DNA of 16,862 bases from Bacillota bacterium (GTDB lineage Bacteria > Bacillota > Clostridia > Christensenellales > SZUA-584), in assembly GCA_023396555.1 (NCBI GenBank), contig JAEWWC010000183.1, positions 1-16,862 on the forward strand. Direction: 5' to 3'. Of the stretch, positions 1 to 6,862 are shown piece by piece; position 1 is the stretch's first letter, and each line of letters begins with the position of its first letter. The notes under the pieces are model-generated. The model saw nothing but the letters and a program-made list of their open reading frames with translations. It searched no databases and was not told the DNA's origin. The translations under genes and the position numbers were made by a program.

Positions 1-3
1 TAC

Positions 4-38
4 TCTACTTGTACTATATTATTCTACTTGTTTAATAT
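4..38 (+). repeat. tandem 19-nt AT-rich direct repeat, possible operator/promoter of the padR operon
   Basis: The nonamer TCTACTTGT occurs at 4-12 and again at 23-31, and both copies are followed by AT-rich sequence, giving an imperfect 19-nt tandem repeat ending just before the GGAGGG ribosome binding site (40-45). TATATT at 15-20 could be a -10 element, but its -35 would lie at or beyond the window edge. PadR proteins commonly repress their own operon, so an operator here is plausible. PadR operators are usually inverted rather than direct repeats, so the role is inferred. Confidence 0.4.
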
Positions 39-49
39 AGGAGGGTAGG

Positions 50-613
50 ATGACACTTCAATACGCGCTGCTCGGGCTGCTGAGCTACCACGATCAAACG
101 GGTTATGACTTGAAAAAGCTGTTCGACGATTCGATACGCAACTTCTGGCACGCGAGCATCAGCCAGATATATCGCGAACTGAACACGCTGCAGCAGAAGG
201 GCTACGTCACATCTGAGATACTGCCGCAGGCGGACCGGCCGGACAAACGCATATACAGCATTACCGAAGCGGGGCGCACCGCTTTCTCCGACTGGATTGC
301 GCACTTCCCCGAGAAGCTGTCCAAGGAAAAGCGGGACGAGTTTTCACTGCGGCTGTTTTTCGGCTCCAGCATAGGGCGGGACGAAGTGCTCCGCCAGTTC
401 GAGCGGCTTGTTGCGGAAAAGCAGCGCGAGCTGACCATCGTCCGCCACTTCAACGATACGGCAGCGGATTACGTCAAAAAGCTATCGCTGTACGGCGGCG
501 AGGAGATGTACTGGTGTTTCATACTGCGGCGTGCCGAAATGAATCTGAACACCACCATCGCCTGGGCCAGCGAGTGCATCGGTGAGATTAAGAAGAGTTC
601 CGAAGAGAGGTAA
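50..613 (+). CDS. PadR family transcriptional regulator
   Basis: This is a 187-residue DNA-binding regulator. The N-terminal winged helix-turn-helix (about residues 4-78) has the typical PadR pattern: LLGLLSYHDQTGYDLKK at the start, FWHASISQIYRELNTLQQKGYV as the recognition-helix region, and RIYSITEAGRTAF as the wing. Residues of about 90-180 form a helical C-terminal domain like the larger PadR_C/Vir subfamily, used for dimerisation. The start is supported by GGAGGG four bases upstream. The stop lies 5 nt before the next gene, so it is probably co-transcribed with the metallo-hydrolase, which it may control. Family members repress detoxification, efflux or stress genes in response to phenolics or other small molecules. 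The ligand here cannot be read from the sequence. Confidence 0.92.
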   Translation: MTLQYALLGLLSYHDQTGYDLKKLFDDSIRNFWHASISQIYRELNTLQQKGYVTSEILPQADRPDKRIYSITEAGRTAFSDWIAHFPEKLSKEKRDEFSLRLFFGSSIGRDEVLRQFERLVAEKQRELTIVRHFNDTAADYVKKLSLYGGEEMYWCFILRRAEMNLNTTIAWASECIGEIKKSSEER

Positions 614-618
614 ATGAG

Positions 619-1239
619 ATGAAGATAATGGAAAACGTCTACATGCTGGACACATCCCACCACAGCCATGTGTATCTGGTGTTGACGCCTGAACCGGTGC
701 TGATCGACACCGGCATGAGCTTCGAAGGCAAGGGGATGCAGCGCGAGTTGGAATCGTTGGGCTTTAACGATACCCACCACATACTGCTGACCCATCACGA
801 TGTGGACCACATCGGCAACGCGGCGCGTTGGCAGGCCGCAACGGGCGCGGCAGTGCACGCCTCTGCCGAGGATATCCCCTACATCACAGGCGAGCAGCCG
901 CGCCATAGCTTCAAAAAATATATCGGAAAGCTGATGCGCGTGCCGGTGCCGCAAAACCTGCAGCCGTTTGAAGATAATGCCGAAATCAATGGCATCCGCG
1001 TGATACCGACGCCCGGCCACACGCCGGGACACGTATGCTTCCTGTATAAGGATGTGCTGTTCGCAGGCGACCTGCTGGAGAATAAAAAAAGGGCTTTAAT
1101 ACCCTATCCGGCCCCGTGGGACTGGGATTATCAGAAGATGCTCGAAAGTGTTAAGGCGATCGCTGCTTACCCTTTCACTTGGGTGTGCCCCGCACACGGC
1201 AGGCCGGTAAAGCGTGGCAACCAGCTGAATCCGCGCTGA
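619..1239 (+). CDS. MBL-fold metallo-hydrolase
   Basis: This 206-residue protein has the metallo-beta-lactamase fold. Its first metal motif is THHDVDHIGN, with likely ligands H59, D61, D63 and H64; an Asp replaces the second His of the classical HxHxDH. The other ligands are H134 in TPGHTPGH, D151 in FAGD and H193 in PAHG. Family members include glyoxalase II-like thioesterases, lactonases and phosphodiesterases, and the substrate cannot be deduced. There is no signal peptide, so it is cytoplasmic. GAGAGG at 605-610 serves as the ribosome binding site. It sits 5 nt after the PadR regulator, which suggests an inducible two-gene operon. Its stop is only 2 nt from the stop of the convergent HAD gene, leaving no room for a terminator between them. 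Confidence 0.9.
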   Translation: MKIMENVYMLDTSHHSHVYLVLTPEPVLIDTGMSFEGKGMQRELESLGFNDTHHILLTHHDVDHIGNAARWQAATGAAVHASAEDIPYITGEQPRHSFKKYIGKLMRVPVPQNLQPFEDNAEINGIRVIPTPGHTPGHVCFLYKDVLFAGDLLENKKRALIPYPAPWDWDYQKMLESVKAIAAYPFTWVCPAHGRPVKRGNQLNPR

Positions 1240-1241
1240 CG

Positions 1242-1913
1242 TCACTCCTCCATTACGCGCCAGCCCAGTTCGGGTACCATATCGGCAAGGTCCCTGTCCG
1301 GGCATACGGCAACGGGATGCCCCACCATACGCAATATCGGCAGGTCAGAATAGCTGTCCGCGTAGGCGATGCTGCCCTGCCAGTCCACCTCGCGCCCCTC
1401 AAAGGCGGCAACAAGGCTGTCGGCCTTGCCGTCGCCGCATACGATGTCCAGCTCGCGGTGCGTGTCCGCCATGCCGCCCTTGTAGTATATCGCGGTGGCA
1501 ATCACGGCATCGACGCCGATCATCTCACCCACATGCTCCATCAGCGTCTGATAGCCGCCCGACAACAGCACCGTATGATAACCCGCCGACTTCGCTTTTT
1601 TTAGTTCATCAAGCACCGATTCGCGCAGCAGCGGAACGATCAGCTCCGCGTTCTGCCGGAAAAACTCCGACACCTCCGCTTCGCTCATACCTTCGAATAT
1701 GCGAGTCACTCGCTGCAGCGCCGTCCGGCGCATCATCTCGCGCGACAGAACGCGTGCGCCCATCTTGTAGCGTACATACAGCACGCCTACCGATGCGTAC
1801 GCCTTTATCAGCTTTTTGAATGAACGCCCCTGCGCATGCCACTGGCGCAGCAGAAAGGGCAGCGTGTCCTGCGGGAACAGCGTGCCGTCAAAGTCGAATA
1901 CTGCCAGCTTCAC
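1242..1913 (-). CDS. HAD-IB family phosphatase (SerB-like hydrolase)
   Basis: The protein is a haloacid dehalogenase-superfamily hydrolase of 223 residues from a GTG start. Motif I is VFDFDGTLF, with nucleophile and acid/base Asp at residues 7 and 9. Motif II is the Ser of LLSGG (about residue 118), motif III the Lys of CGDGK (about 163), and motif IV is ADSYSDLPIL with Asp at about 186 and 190. A helical cap between motifs I and II fits subfamily IB, which includes phosphoserine phosphatase. The substrate is not determined. The GTG is preferred because AGGAG lies 7 nt upstream (1921-1925), and an ATG reading back to 1967 would add 18 unconserved-looking residues. It lies 50 nt downstream of the acidic hypothetical gene and is probably co-transcribed with it. 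Confidence 0.88.
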   Translation of the reverse strand: MKLAVFDFDGTLFPQDTLPFLLRQWHAQGRSFKKLIKAYASVGVLYVRYKMGARVLSREMMRRTALQRVTRIFEGMSEAEVSEFFRQNAELIVPLLRESVLDELKKAKSAGYHTVLLSGGYQTLMEHVGEMIGVDAVIATAIYYKGGMADTHRELDIVCGDGKADSLVAAFEGREVDWQGSIAYADSYSDLPILRMVGHPVAVCPDRDLADMVPELGWRVMEE

Positions 1914-1963
1914 AATGTCTCTCCTGTTGTTTATCAAGCTATCCGTGCTCACCGGATAAGTGG

Positions 1964-2617
1964 TCACTGCGCTTCCCCAACCAGCGGCTCAATGGCGGCG
2001 ATCAGTTTATCCCGCGCTTCCAGCAGCGCCAGTACGTCCACGTTCATGTTGCCCGATATAAACCCTTCGGTGTCCGTGATGGGCTCCGTGTCCGCCGAAC
2101 CGCCGAATAGGCTGCCCTGCAGACCGTACGTGGGATAACGCGTCGCGCAGCGGTAAGCCAGCCGGATGATGCCCTCGCACTTGTACAGCTTGCAGAGCAG
2201 GTCGTCCAAGCCCTCATCCGGTGAACCCAGCGTCAGGCTCTCCATTTTTTGCTCGAATTCCCTGTCGGAAGCGCTATAGTCCTCCACGTATCCGAATACC
2301 GCGTCCGATGCCTCCTGTACAGCCTGCGCCGCTTCCGTCACCGCTTCCACCGTTTCCTCGCCGGAATCCTCCGTCAGCAGCTCCTGACACTTCTCCATCT
2401 TGTCTTCCAGCCTGATCACGTAAAACAGACGCAGCAGTGCATCGTGAATGTAGCCCGGCTCTTCGCCGTCATGCTTCGCTTCCTCAGCAGTTTCCGTCAG
2501 CATCTTTGCCAGTTCACTGTACTGATTCGCCGTACCTACGATCCTCTCTTCTTCCATAGCCCCGCCTTTCTGGCTTTTCAAGCCGGATTCTCTTGATTCT
2601 TGCCACTTTTCATCCAT
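1964..2617 (-). CDS. uncharacterised acidic helical protein
   Basis: I do not recognise this 217-residue protein. It is strongly acidic and rich in Glu, Ala and Leu, with predicted long helices across about residues 25-120 and no signal peptide or membrane segment. The more conserved-looking part is about residues 130-180, containing LDDLLCKLYKCEGIIRLAYR and YPTYGLQGSLF. The chosen ATG has GAGG nine bases upstream. A second ATG 20 codons downstream, at MEEERIVG, is preceded by GGCGGGG and is a reasonable alternative start. It is transcribed away from ytxC and precedes the HAD phosphatase by 50 nt, so the two may form an operon. The order and proximity do not reveal a function. Confidence 0.7.
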   Translation of the reverse strand: MDEKWQESRESGLKSQKGGAMEEERIVGTANQYSELAKMLTETAEEAKHDGEEPGYIHDALLRLFYVIRLEDKMEKCQELLTEDSGEETVEAVTEAAQAVQEASDAVFGYVEDYSASDREFEQKMESLTLGSPDEGLDDLLCKLYKCEGIIRLAYRCATRYPTYGLQGSLFGGSADTEPITDTEGFISGNMNVDVLALLEARDKLIAAIEPLVGEAQ

Positions 2618-2791
2618 ATTAGCACGCCTCAAACCGCTTTCGCAACGTATTGTTGTTCATATTTACCAAACGCCTTGTTTACATAAATTACAACGAGAGT
2701 ATTTTGCCCGGCTGCAAAAATTAATGTGAGAAACGTTTATTTTGCCCCGGCATAGATTATAGTGAACGGCTAAAAAAGGGTGATTTGTGAT

Positions 2792-3619
2792 TTGAATATT
2801 ATCTTGGGCATTGAAGATCAAGGACTTGAACTGGCGCCGCTGATTTCGAACCGTCTGCATGACGCGCTGCGGCAGGGCTGCCTTGTGAGCATAAACGATA
2901 TGGAAGGTGCCGACAGCCGTGTCGCCAATGTCTGCTTGACGGACTCGGATAACGACAACGGCAAGGAGCGCCTGATGCTCTGTACGCTGCTGGCGGATAT
3001 CATCGTGGAAAACCTGCAGATACGCCATATGGTGCGCATGCTGAGGCAAAAATATAATTTTCTGTCCGAAAAGGAACAGTGTGATATACTAGTCCGGGCT
3101 TTGAAGCGGCTGTGGTATGGCAAGTCCGGACAAAAGAACGAAGTAGCGCTGTGCAAGTTGGACGTCAAACAACGGCTTGCGGAGATGCTGCAGCAGAACG
3201 AGGCCGATACTATCATTCTGGAGGGATTCATGCGTTTTCGCATGAAAGACTATTTGGAGACGTGGGAAAAGGAGTTGTCCTGGTGTGTTGAGGACCATGT
3301 CCGCAAAAAGGAATATGCCGAATTTGTGGAGATACTGCGCCTCTTCGTAAAGATTCGCATACCACGCGTGCGGCAGGTCCATCTTTGCGTGGACGGCGAC
3401 GGCGAGTATGTGCTGCTGGACGAACGCCTGTGTCTGCTGCAGAGCCGTTTCTCGGGCGCTCGCAGCGACAAGGACGACGCTCTGCTCTCCGCACTGGTCA
3501 ACATCGCGCCGCTCTCCATCGTGGTACACAACAGGGACCGTTTTTTCGACGCACGCATCATCGAGACAATCAAAGATGTGTTCGGCACGCGTGTAGAGTT
3601 CTCCGAAGATATGCTTTAA
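2792..3619 (+). CDS. ytxC: YtxC-family sporulation protein
   Basis: This is a protein of about 275 residues recognised by the YtxC signature in its central part: LEGFMRFRMKDYLETWEKEL, followed by VRKKEYAEFVEILRLFV. The N-terminal third is less conserved, as is usual for the family. YtxC is a poorly understood protein tied to sporulation in Bacillus and Clostridia; no enzymatic role is known to me. I prefer the TTG start at 2792 because AAGGGTGA (2776-2783) sits 8 nt upstream as a good ribosome binding site. A GTG at 2780, which adds four residues, would overlap that site. CATAGATT at 2751-2758 resembles a sigma-E -10 box, but I see no convincing matching -35. The gene is monocistronic, followed by hairpins and a 212-nt gap. 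Confidence 0.8.
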   Translation: MNIILGIEDQGLELAPLISNRLHDALRQGCLVSINDMEGADSRVANVCLTDSDNDNGKERLMLCTLLADIIVENLQIRHMVRMLRQKYNFLSEKEQCDILVRALKRLWYGKSGQKNEVALCKLDVKQRLAEMLQQNEADTIILEGFMRFRMKDYLETWEKELSWCVEDHVRKKEYAEFVEILRLFVKIRIPRVRQVHLCVDGDGEYVLLDERLCLLQSRFSGARSDKDDALLSALVNIAPLSIVVHNRDRFFDARIIETIKDVFGTRVEFSEDML

Positions 3620-3622
3620 TCT

Positions 3623-3649
3623 CCGATGGTAACCTACGTTTGCCATCGG
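3623..3649 (+). terminator. hairpin after ytxC, terminator-like but with a poor T-tract
   Basis: CCGATGGTAA at 3623-3632 pairs with TTGCCATCGG at 3640-3649 (10 bp, one G-U) around a 7-nt loop, starting 4 nt after the ytxC stop. The following bases (GTCTTGCCT) are only weakly T-rich, so it may be a weak terminator or a 3'-end stabiliser. Confidence 0.45.
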
Positions 3650-3703
3650 GTCTTGCCTCGTCTACGTCTTCGGCCCAGACGGCGGGGCGTTCGTACGACG
3701 CAG

Positions 3704-3734
3704 TGCCTTTCACTGGCAAAGCCAATGAAAGGCA
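3704..3734. repeat. long intergenic hairpin (14-bp stem, AAA loop)
   Basis: TGCCTTTCACTGGC (3704-3717) and GCCAATGAAAGGCA (3721-3734) form a 13-of-14 bp stem with one C-A mismatch and an AAA loop. No T-tract follows in either direction. It lies about 100 nt upstream of the amidohydrolase start, between that gene and ytxC. No family was recognised. Confidence 0.5.
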
Positions 3735-3831
3735 TGTTTCTAGACGGCTCTTTATGTCAATGTGCTCCTCCGGCTTGCCCTATCCCTTAGACTATAGTAG
3801 AATTGGGAAAAAGCCAACCCGGAGAATACAC

Positions 3832-4617
3832 ATGGTCATCGATTTTCACACGCATTGCTTTCACGATAAAATCGCACCGGCTGCCATCGACTCGCTGGAG
3901 AATAAAGCGCGCATCGCGGCCGCGCACGATGGAACCGTCTCGGGGCTGCTCGGCCTCATGGAACAGTGCGGCGTGGATATAAGCGTGGTGCTGCCCGTCG
4001 CTACGAAGCCCTCTCAGGTTCCCGTCATCAACGCGTGGGCGCTGGAAAACGAGCAGAACAAGCTTCGCTTTTTTGGTGCTGCTCATCCCGACGATTCGGA
4101 CTTCCTGCAAAACCTTAACTGGATTAAGGAACATGGCTTCAAGGGTATCAAGCTGCATCCGGACTATCAGCATTTCTTTGCCGACGAGTCCCGGCTGATG
4201 CCACTATATGAAGCGATACGGGACCTTGGGCTGACCGTGGTGATACACGCGGGTGTGGACGTCGGATATCCATCGCCGGTACACTGCACCCCGCTGATGC
4301 TCCGCCGGGTGCTTCAGAATGTGCCGGGGCTCAAGCTGGTAGCGGCGCACATGGGCAGTCACGCGCTCTGGCGCGACGTGGAGGAAGTGCTGGTCGGCCT
4401 GCCGCTGTACCTTGACACCTGCTATTCGCACTATAAGCTGGGCGACGAAGGCATGGCGCGCATGATCAGCCGCCACGGGGTGGAAAAAGTGCTGTTCGGC
4501 ACCGATTCACCATGGAAAAGGGCGGACGACGAGATTGCGCGCATCATCGGACTGCCTCTGCCCGCATCTGACATCGAGCGCATATTATATAAAAACGCGC
4601 TCGAACTGCTCAAATAA
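3832..4617 (+). CDS. amidohydrolase-family metal-dependent hydrolase (PF04909-like)
   Basis: This is a 261-residue TIM-barrel hydrolase. The metal-site residues are visible: HTH at residues 6-8, H109 in GIKLHPDYQ, H139 in VIHAG, H173 in AAHMG and D225 in FGTDSPW. This set is typical of the amidohydrolase-2 group, which includes decarboxylases and lactone hydrolases acting on small aromatic or organic acids. The length is short but normal for that group. The exact substrate cannot be inferred. The start is fixed by GGAG at 3821-3824, 7 nt upstream. The reading frame is open back to 3385, but that extension runs over ytxC in another frame and is not real. It is apparently a single-gene unit. 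Confidence 0.88.
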   Translation: MVIDFHTHCFHDKIAPAAIDSLENKARIAAAHDGTVSGLLGLMEQCGVDISVVLPVATKPSQVPVINAWALENEQNKLRFFGAAHPDDSDFLQNLNWIKEHGFKGIKLHPDYQHFFADESRLMPLYEAIRDLGLTVVIHAGVDVGYPSPVHCTPLMLRRVLQNVPGLKLVAAHMGSHALWRDVEEVLVGLPLYLDTCYSHYKLGDEGMARMISRHGVEKVLFGTDSPWKRADDEIARIIGLPLPASDIERILYKNALELLK

Positions 4618-4733
4618 GAAGACCAAATATCTTCAAAAGTGACAGCCGCCGGTCTTTCGTAATGAACCCTCTCTTGTGCGTATTCGCGCAGGTTTTATGG
4701 GAAACGCGAGGCTGTCCTGTTCAGCAAAATCCG

Positions 4734-4763
4734 CTAACAAATAGCGTCCCCCCCTCATATGAT
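4734..4763 (+). promoter_or_regulatory. candidate sigma-A promoter of mazF
   Basis: CTAACA (4734-4739) and TATGAT (4758-4763) are separated by 18 bp and lie 38 nt before the mazF start. The -10 matches well and the -35 matches at 4 of 6 positions. This would give MazF its own promoter independent of the upstream amidohydrolase. Confidence 0.4.
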
Positions 4764-4800
4764 ATATTGGAAACCAAAACAGCATACCGCGGGGTGACGT

Positions 4801-5160
4801 ATGATAGAGCGAGGAGATATTTACTATGCGGATTTGAACCCCGTTACAGGATCAGAGCAGGGCGGCATACGCCCGGTGCTTGTGATACAAAACGATACCG
4901 GGAACCGGTTCAGTCCCACGGTCATCGTCGCAGCCATAACGTCCAATCTTGGCAAGGCGCGCCTGCCCACACATATCATCATCGATGAAGATGTGCTGTC
5001 GGAGAAGAGCGTGGTACTGCTCGAACAGATCAGAACCATTGACAAGACAAGGCTGATTAAAAAAATGGGACGGCTGAGCGAAAAGGATATGCTTCGAATC
5101 GATGAGGCGATATCCATAAGCATGGGGTTTGATAAAACAAAACAAAACGACAAAGACTAA
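4801..5160 (+). CDS. mazF: MazF/EndoA-type mRNA interferase toxin
   Basis: This 119-residue protein is very close to Bacillus EndoA along its whole length: RGDIYYADLNPVTGSEQGGI, then RPVLVIQND, NRFSPTVIVAAIT and LLEQIRTIDK. The catalytic pair R24 and T47 of the MazF fold is intact. The enzyme is a ribosome-independent, single-strand RNA endoribonuclease that dimerises; EndoA-like members cut at U^ACAU. The ribosome binding site is probably GGGGTGA just upstream. In most relatives a MazE/EndoAI antitoxin gene lies directly 5', but 4618-4800 holds no candidate on either strand, so the toxin appears solitary here. It ends in a strong terminator that overlaps its stop codon. Confidence 0.93.
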   Translation: MIERGDIYYADLNPVTGSEQGGIRPVLVIQNDTGNRFSPTVIVAAITSNLGKARLPTHIIIDEDVLSEKSVVLLEQIRTIDKTRLIKKMGRLSEKDMLRIDEAISISMGFDKTKQNDKD

Positions 5161-5188
5161 AGCGGAGGACATCATCTTCCGCTTTTTT
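5159..5188 (+). terminator. rho-independent terminator of mazF
   Basis: AAAGCGGAGGA (5159-5169) pairs with TCTTCCGCTTT (5175-5185), an 11-bp stem with one G-U and a 5-nt loop, followed by TTTTTT overlapping the stem end. It begins within the mazF stop codon. Confidence 0.85.
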
Positions 5189-5236
5189 CATGGAGCGTAT
5201 TCAAGGCTCCTTCTAAGAATGGCGATGGGAGGCTGC

Positions 5237-6067
5237 ATGAACCAGCGCGTGAAGGATTACATATGGATGACGGTGGGCGTGGGCCTCGCCGTAGCGGGAC
5301 TTAACCTGTTTTTGGTGCCCAATACCATCGCGGCGGGCGGCATCAGCGGCATCGCCACGATACTGTATCATCTGTTTGGCTTTCCTCTCGGTCTCACTAT
5401 AGCTATACTTAATATACCGCTATTCCTTTTCGGTTTCCGCATGGTGGGCAAGAGTTTCGCGATTCGGACAGCTTATTCGCTGGTCCTGTATTCCGTGACC
5501 GCAGAGCTTATTCCTATACCAGCTGCCCAGGATCACTTTTTGGGCTGTGTGTATGGAGGCGTGTTGGTGGGCATAGGCATCGGTCTGGTCGTCCGTTCGG
5601 GCGGCAGCACGGGTGGTACCGATATGGCTGCCAAAATGCTTAGCGCGCGCTTCAAGTCGGTGGGCATTGGTACGTTCGTGTTCTGTATTGACTTCGTCGT
5701 CATCGGCGCCGCTGGTCTGATTTTCGAACCTGAGGTGGCGTTATATGCGCTGGCGTCACTATTCATCACGTCCAAGCTGATCGATGTCATCACTGTCGGT
5801 CTTTCCGCCGCAAAAGCGTTCTATATCATATCCGATAAGAACAATGAAATTGCCGCTGCCATCATGGAAAAGCTGCAGCGCGGCGTCACCGCGTTGGGTG
5901 CGAAAGGGCTGTACAGCGGTAAGGAAAAGAGCGTTCTGCTGTGTGTGCTGCCCTGGCGTACTGAAGGTGTCCGTCTCAAGAAGATTGTAAGGGGCGTAGA
6001 CCCCAGTGCCTTTGTGATCGTCGCGGATGTCAGCGAAGTGCTGGGCGAAGGATTCGCCTCACATTAA
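5237..6067 (+). CDS. YitT family membrane protein (DUF161/DUF2179)
   Basis: This is an integral membrane protein of 276 residues. The N-terminal part has five or six hydrophobic segments with the family hallmarks GLNLFLVPNTIAAGGISGIATIL, LTIAILNIPLFLFG and RSGGSTGGTDM. The last ~80 residues form a cytosolic DUF2179 domain (KAFYIISDKNNEIAAAIMEKLQRGVT, then PSAFVIVADVSEVLGEGF). Such proteins are common in multiple copies in Bacillota; some have been proposed as transporters or sporulation-related proteins, without a settled function. The ATG at 5237 has GGGAGG four bases before it. In-frame ATGs at 5219 and 5225 are possible but lack a comparable site. It lies 48 nt past the mazF terminator, so it depends on readthrough or an unseen promoter. 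Confidence 0.9.
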   Translation: MNQRVKDYIWMTVGVGLAVAGLNLFLVPNTIAAGGISGIATILYHLFGFPLGLTIAILNIPLFLFGFRMVGKSFAIRTAYSLVLYSVTAELIPIPAAQDHFLGCVYGGVLVGIGIGLVVRSGGSTGGTDMAAKMLSARFKSVGIGTFVFCIDFVVIGAAGLIFEPEVALYALASLFITSKLIDVITVGLSAAKAFYIISDKNNEIAAAIMEKLQRGVTALGAKGLYSGKEKSVLLCVLPWRTEGVRLKKIVRGVDPSAFVIVADVSEVLGEGFASH

Positions 6068-6148
6068 TTTTTTCAATGACGCCAGTTGTGTATTGTCCCG
6101 GTTTAGTGATATTATTTATTTAAGAAGTATGTTTGAGAGGAGCCTGAA

Positions 6149-6733
6149 ATGTTCTCAATTGAGAAAAGAACGCCCTGGTGGCTTGTCGTATTGACGGGCG
6201 CACTGATCATTGCGGCAGGCATATTCCTGCTGGCTGCAAACGGCATTAACAAAGCCGATCCCAGCACAGCCAGCGTTGCCTTAAAAACGCTGATATTTCT
6301 TGTAGGGCTCGGGGTACTGGTCTATGGCATATACTGTCTGATTAAAGCGATACAGCACAAAAACAGCAACGCCTTGTTCGTTCCTTATCTGGTTCACGGC
6401 CTGCTTGATATCGTGCTGTTCCTGCTTATACTAATCATTCCTCCCACAGCGGGTTTGATGGGCGTAATACTCTCCTGCTGGCTGATCGTGTTCGGCGTAT
6501 TCGGGCTGATACATGGACGTCAGGAAAGCAATGGCCGCAAATCACGAGTGGGCGCACTGCTGGCGCTGATTGGGCTGGCGTTTCTCATTATACCGCTGGT
6601 GCTTACCATCAACCAGGTCGTGTTCCTCGGTATTATAGCGCTGGTGCTGGGCATTATCCGCACTGCACAGGGCATCGTCTATAAGGTGCGGCTGGATGGG
6701 CGCACATCGGGCGGACGGTCCAATATCATCTGA
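6149..6733 (+). CDS. DUF308/HdeD-like six-helix membrane protein
   Basis: This 194-residue protein consists almost entirely of six hydrophobic helices, at about residues 10-30, 46-67, 78-98, 102-122, 133-153 and 156-176. Short polar loops separate them, with a basic loop HGRQESNGRKSR before helix 5 and a basic C-terminal tail. The pattern of repeated two-helix units rich in Gly and Leu fits the HdeD/DUF308 family. In enterobacteria HdeD is linked to acid resistance; in Bacillota the function is unknown. GAGAGGAG (6135-6142) is a strong ribosome binding site 6 nt upstream. A possible -10, TATTAT, lies at 6110-6115. A strong terminator follows, so it is likely a single-gene transcript. Confidence 0.8.
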   Translation: MFSIEKRTPWWLVVLTGALIIAAGIFLLAANGINKADPSTASVALKTLIFLVGLGVLVYGIYCLIKAIQHKNSNALFVPYLVHGLLDIVLFLLILIIPPTAGLMGVILSCWLIVFGVFGLIHGRQESNGRKSRVGALLALIGLAFLIIPLVLTINQVVFLGIIALVLGIIRTAQGIVYKVRLDGRTSGGRSNII

Positions 6734-6772
6734 CCGCCCGTCTGCAAATCTTAATATCCACACTGAATAACC

Positions 6773-6795
6773 AAGTGTCTTCGGACACTTTTTTT
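6773..6795 (+). terminator. strong rho-independent terminator with UUCG tetraloop
   Basis: AAGTGTC (6773-6779) and GACACTT (6784-6790) form a perfect 7-bp stem closed by C(UUCG)G, an unusually stable tetraloop, followed by a run of seven T (6789-6795). It ends the DUF308 gene transcript. Confidence 0.9.
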
Positions 6796-6820
6796 CTGCT
6801 AATATACTTTCACTAAAATC

Positions 6821-6851
6821 GCCGATTAATAATTTGAAGAAGTCCGATTAA
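6821..6851 (+). promoter_or_regulatory. possible relic sigma-D (motility) promoter region
   Basis: GCCGATTAA at 6821-6829 resembles the GCCGATAT -10 element of sigma-D/sigma-28 promoters, and CCGATTAA recurs at 6844-6851. A TAAT at 6800-6803 is only a rough match to the TAAA -35, with a 17-bp rather than 15-bp spacer. It is noted because the adjacent ORF looks like a motility-gene remnant. Weak on its own. Confidence 0.2.
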
Positions 6852-6862
6852 GAAGTAAGGGA

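Noticed and set aside
3385..3831. Long N-terminal extension of the amidohydrolase frame
   Set aside because: It lies over ytxC in a different frame, is Arg-rich and low in information, and a strong ribosome site marks the ATG at 3832 where homology begins.
4618..4658. Terminator after the amidohydrolase
   Set aside because: Only a weak GAAGA/TCTTC stem and an imperfect GAAGACC/GGTCTTTC pairing are present, with no T-tract, so it was not annotated.
4662..4988. 108-residue ORF upstream of and overlapping mazF, considered as an antitoxin
   Set aside because: It overlaps mazF in another frame for more than half its length, has no ribosome binding site and bears no resemblance to MazE or EndoAI.
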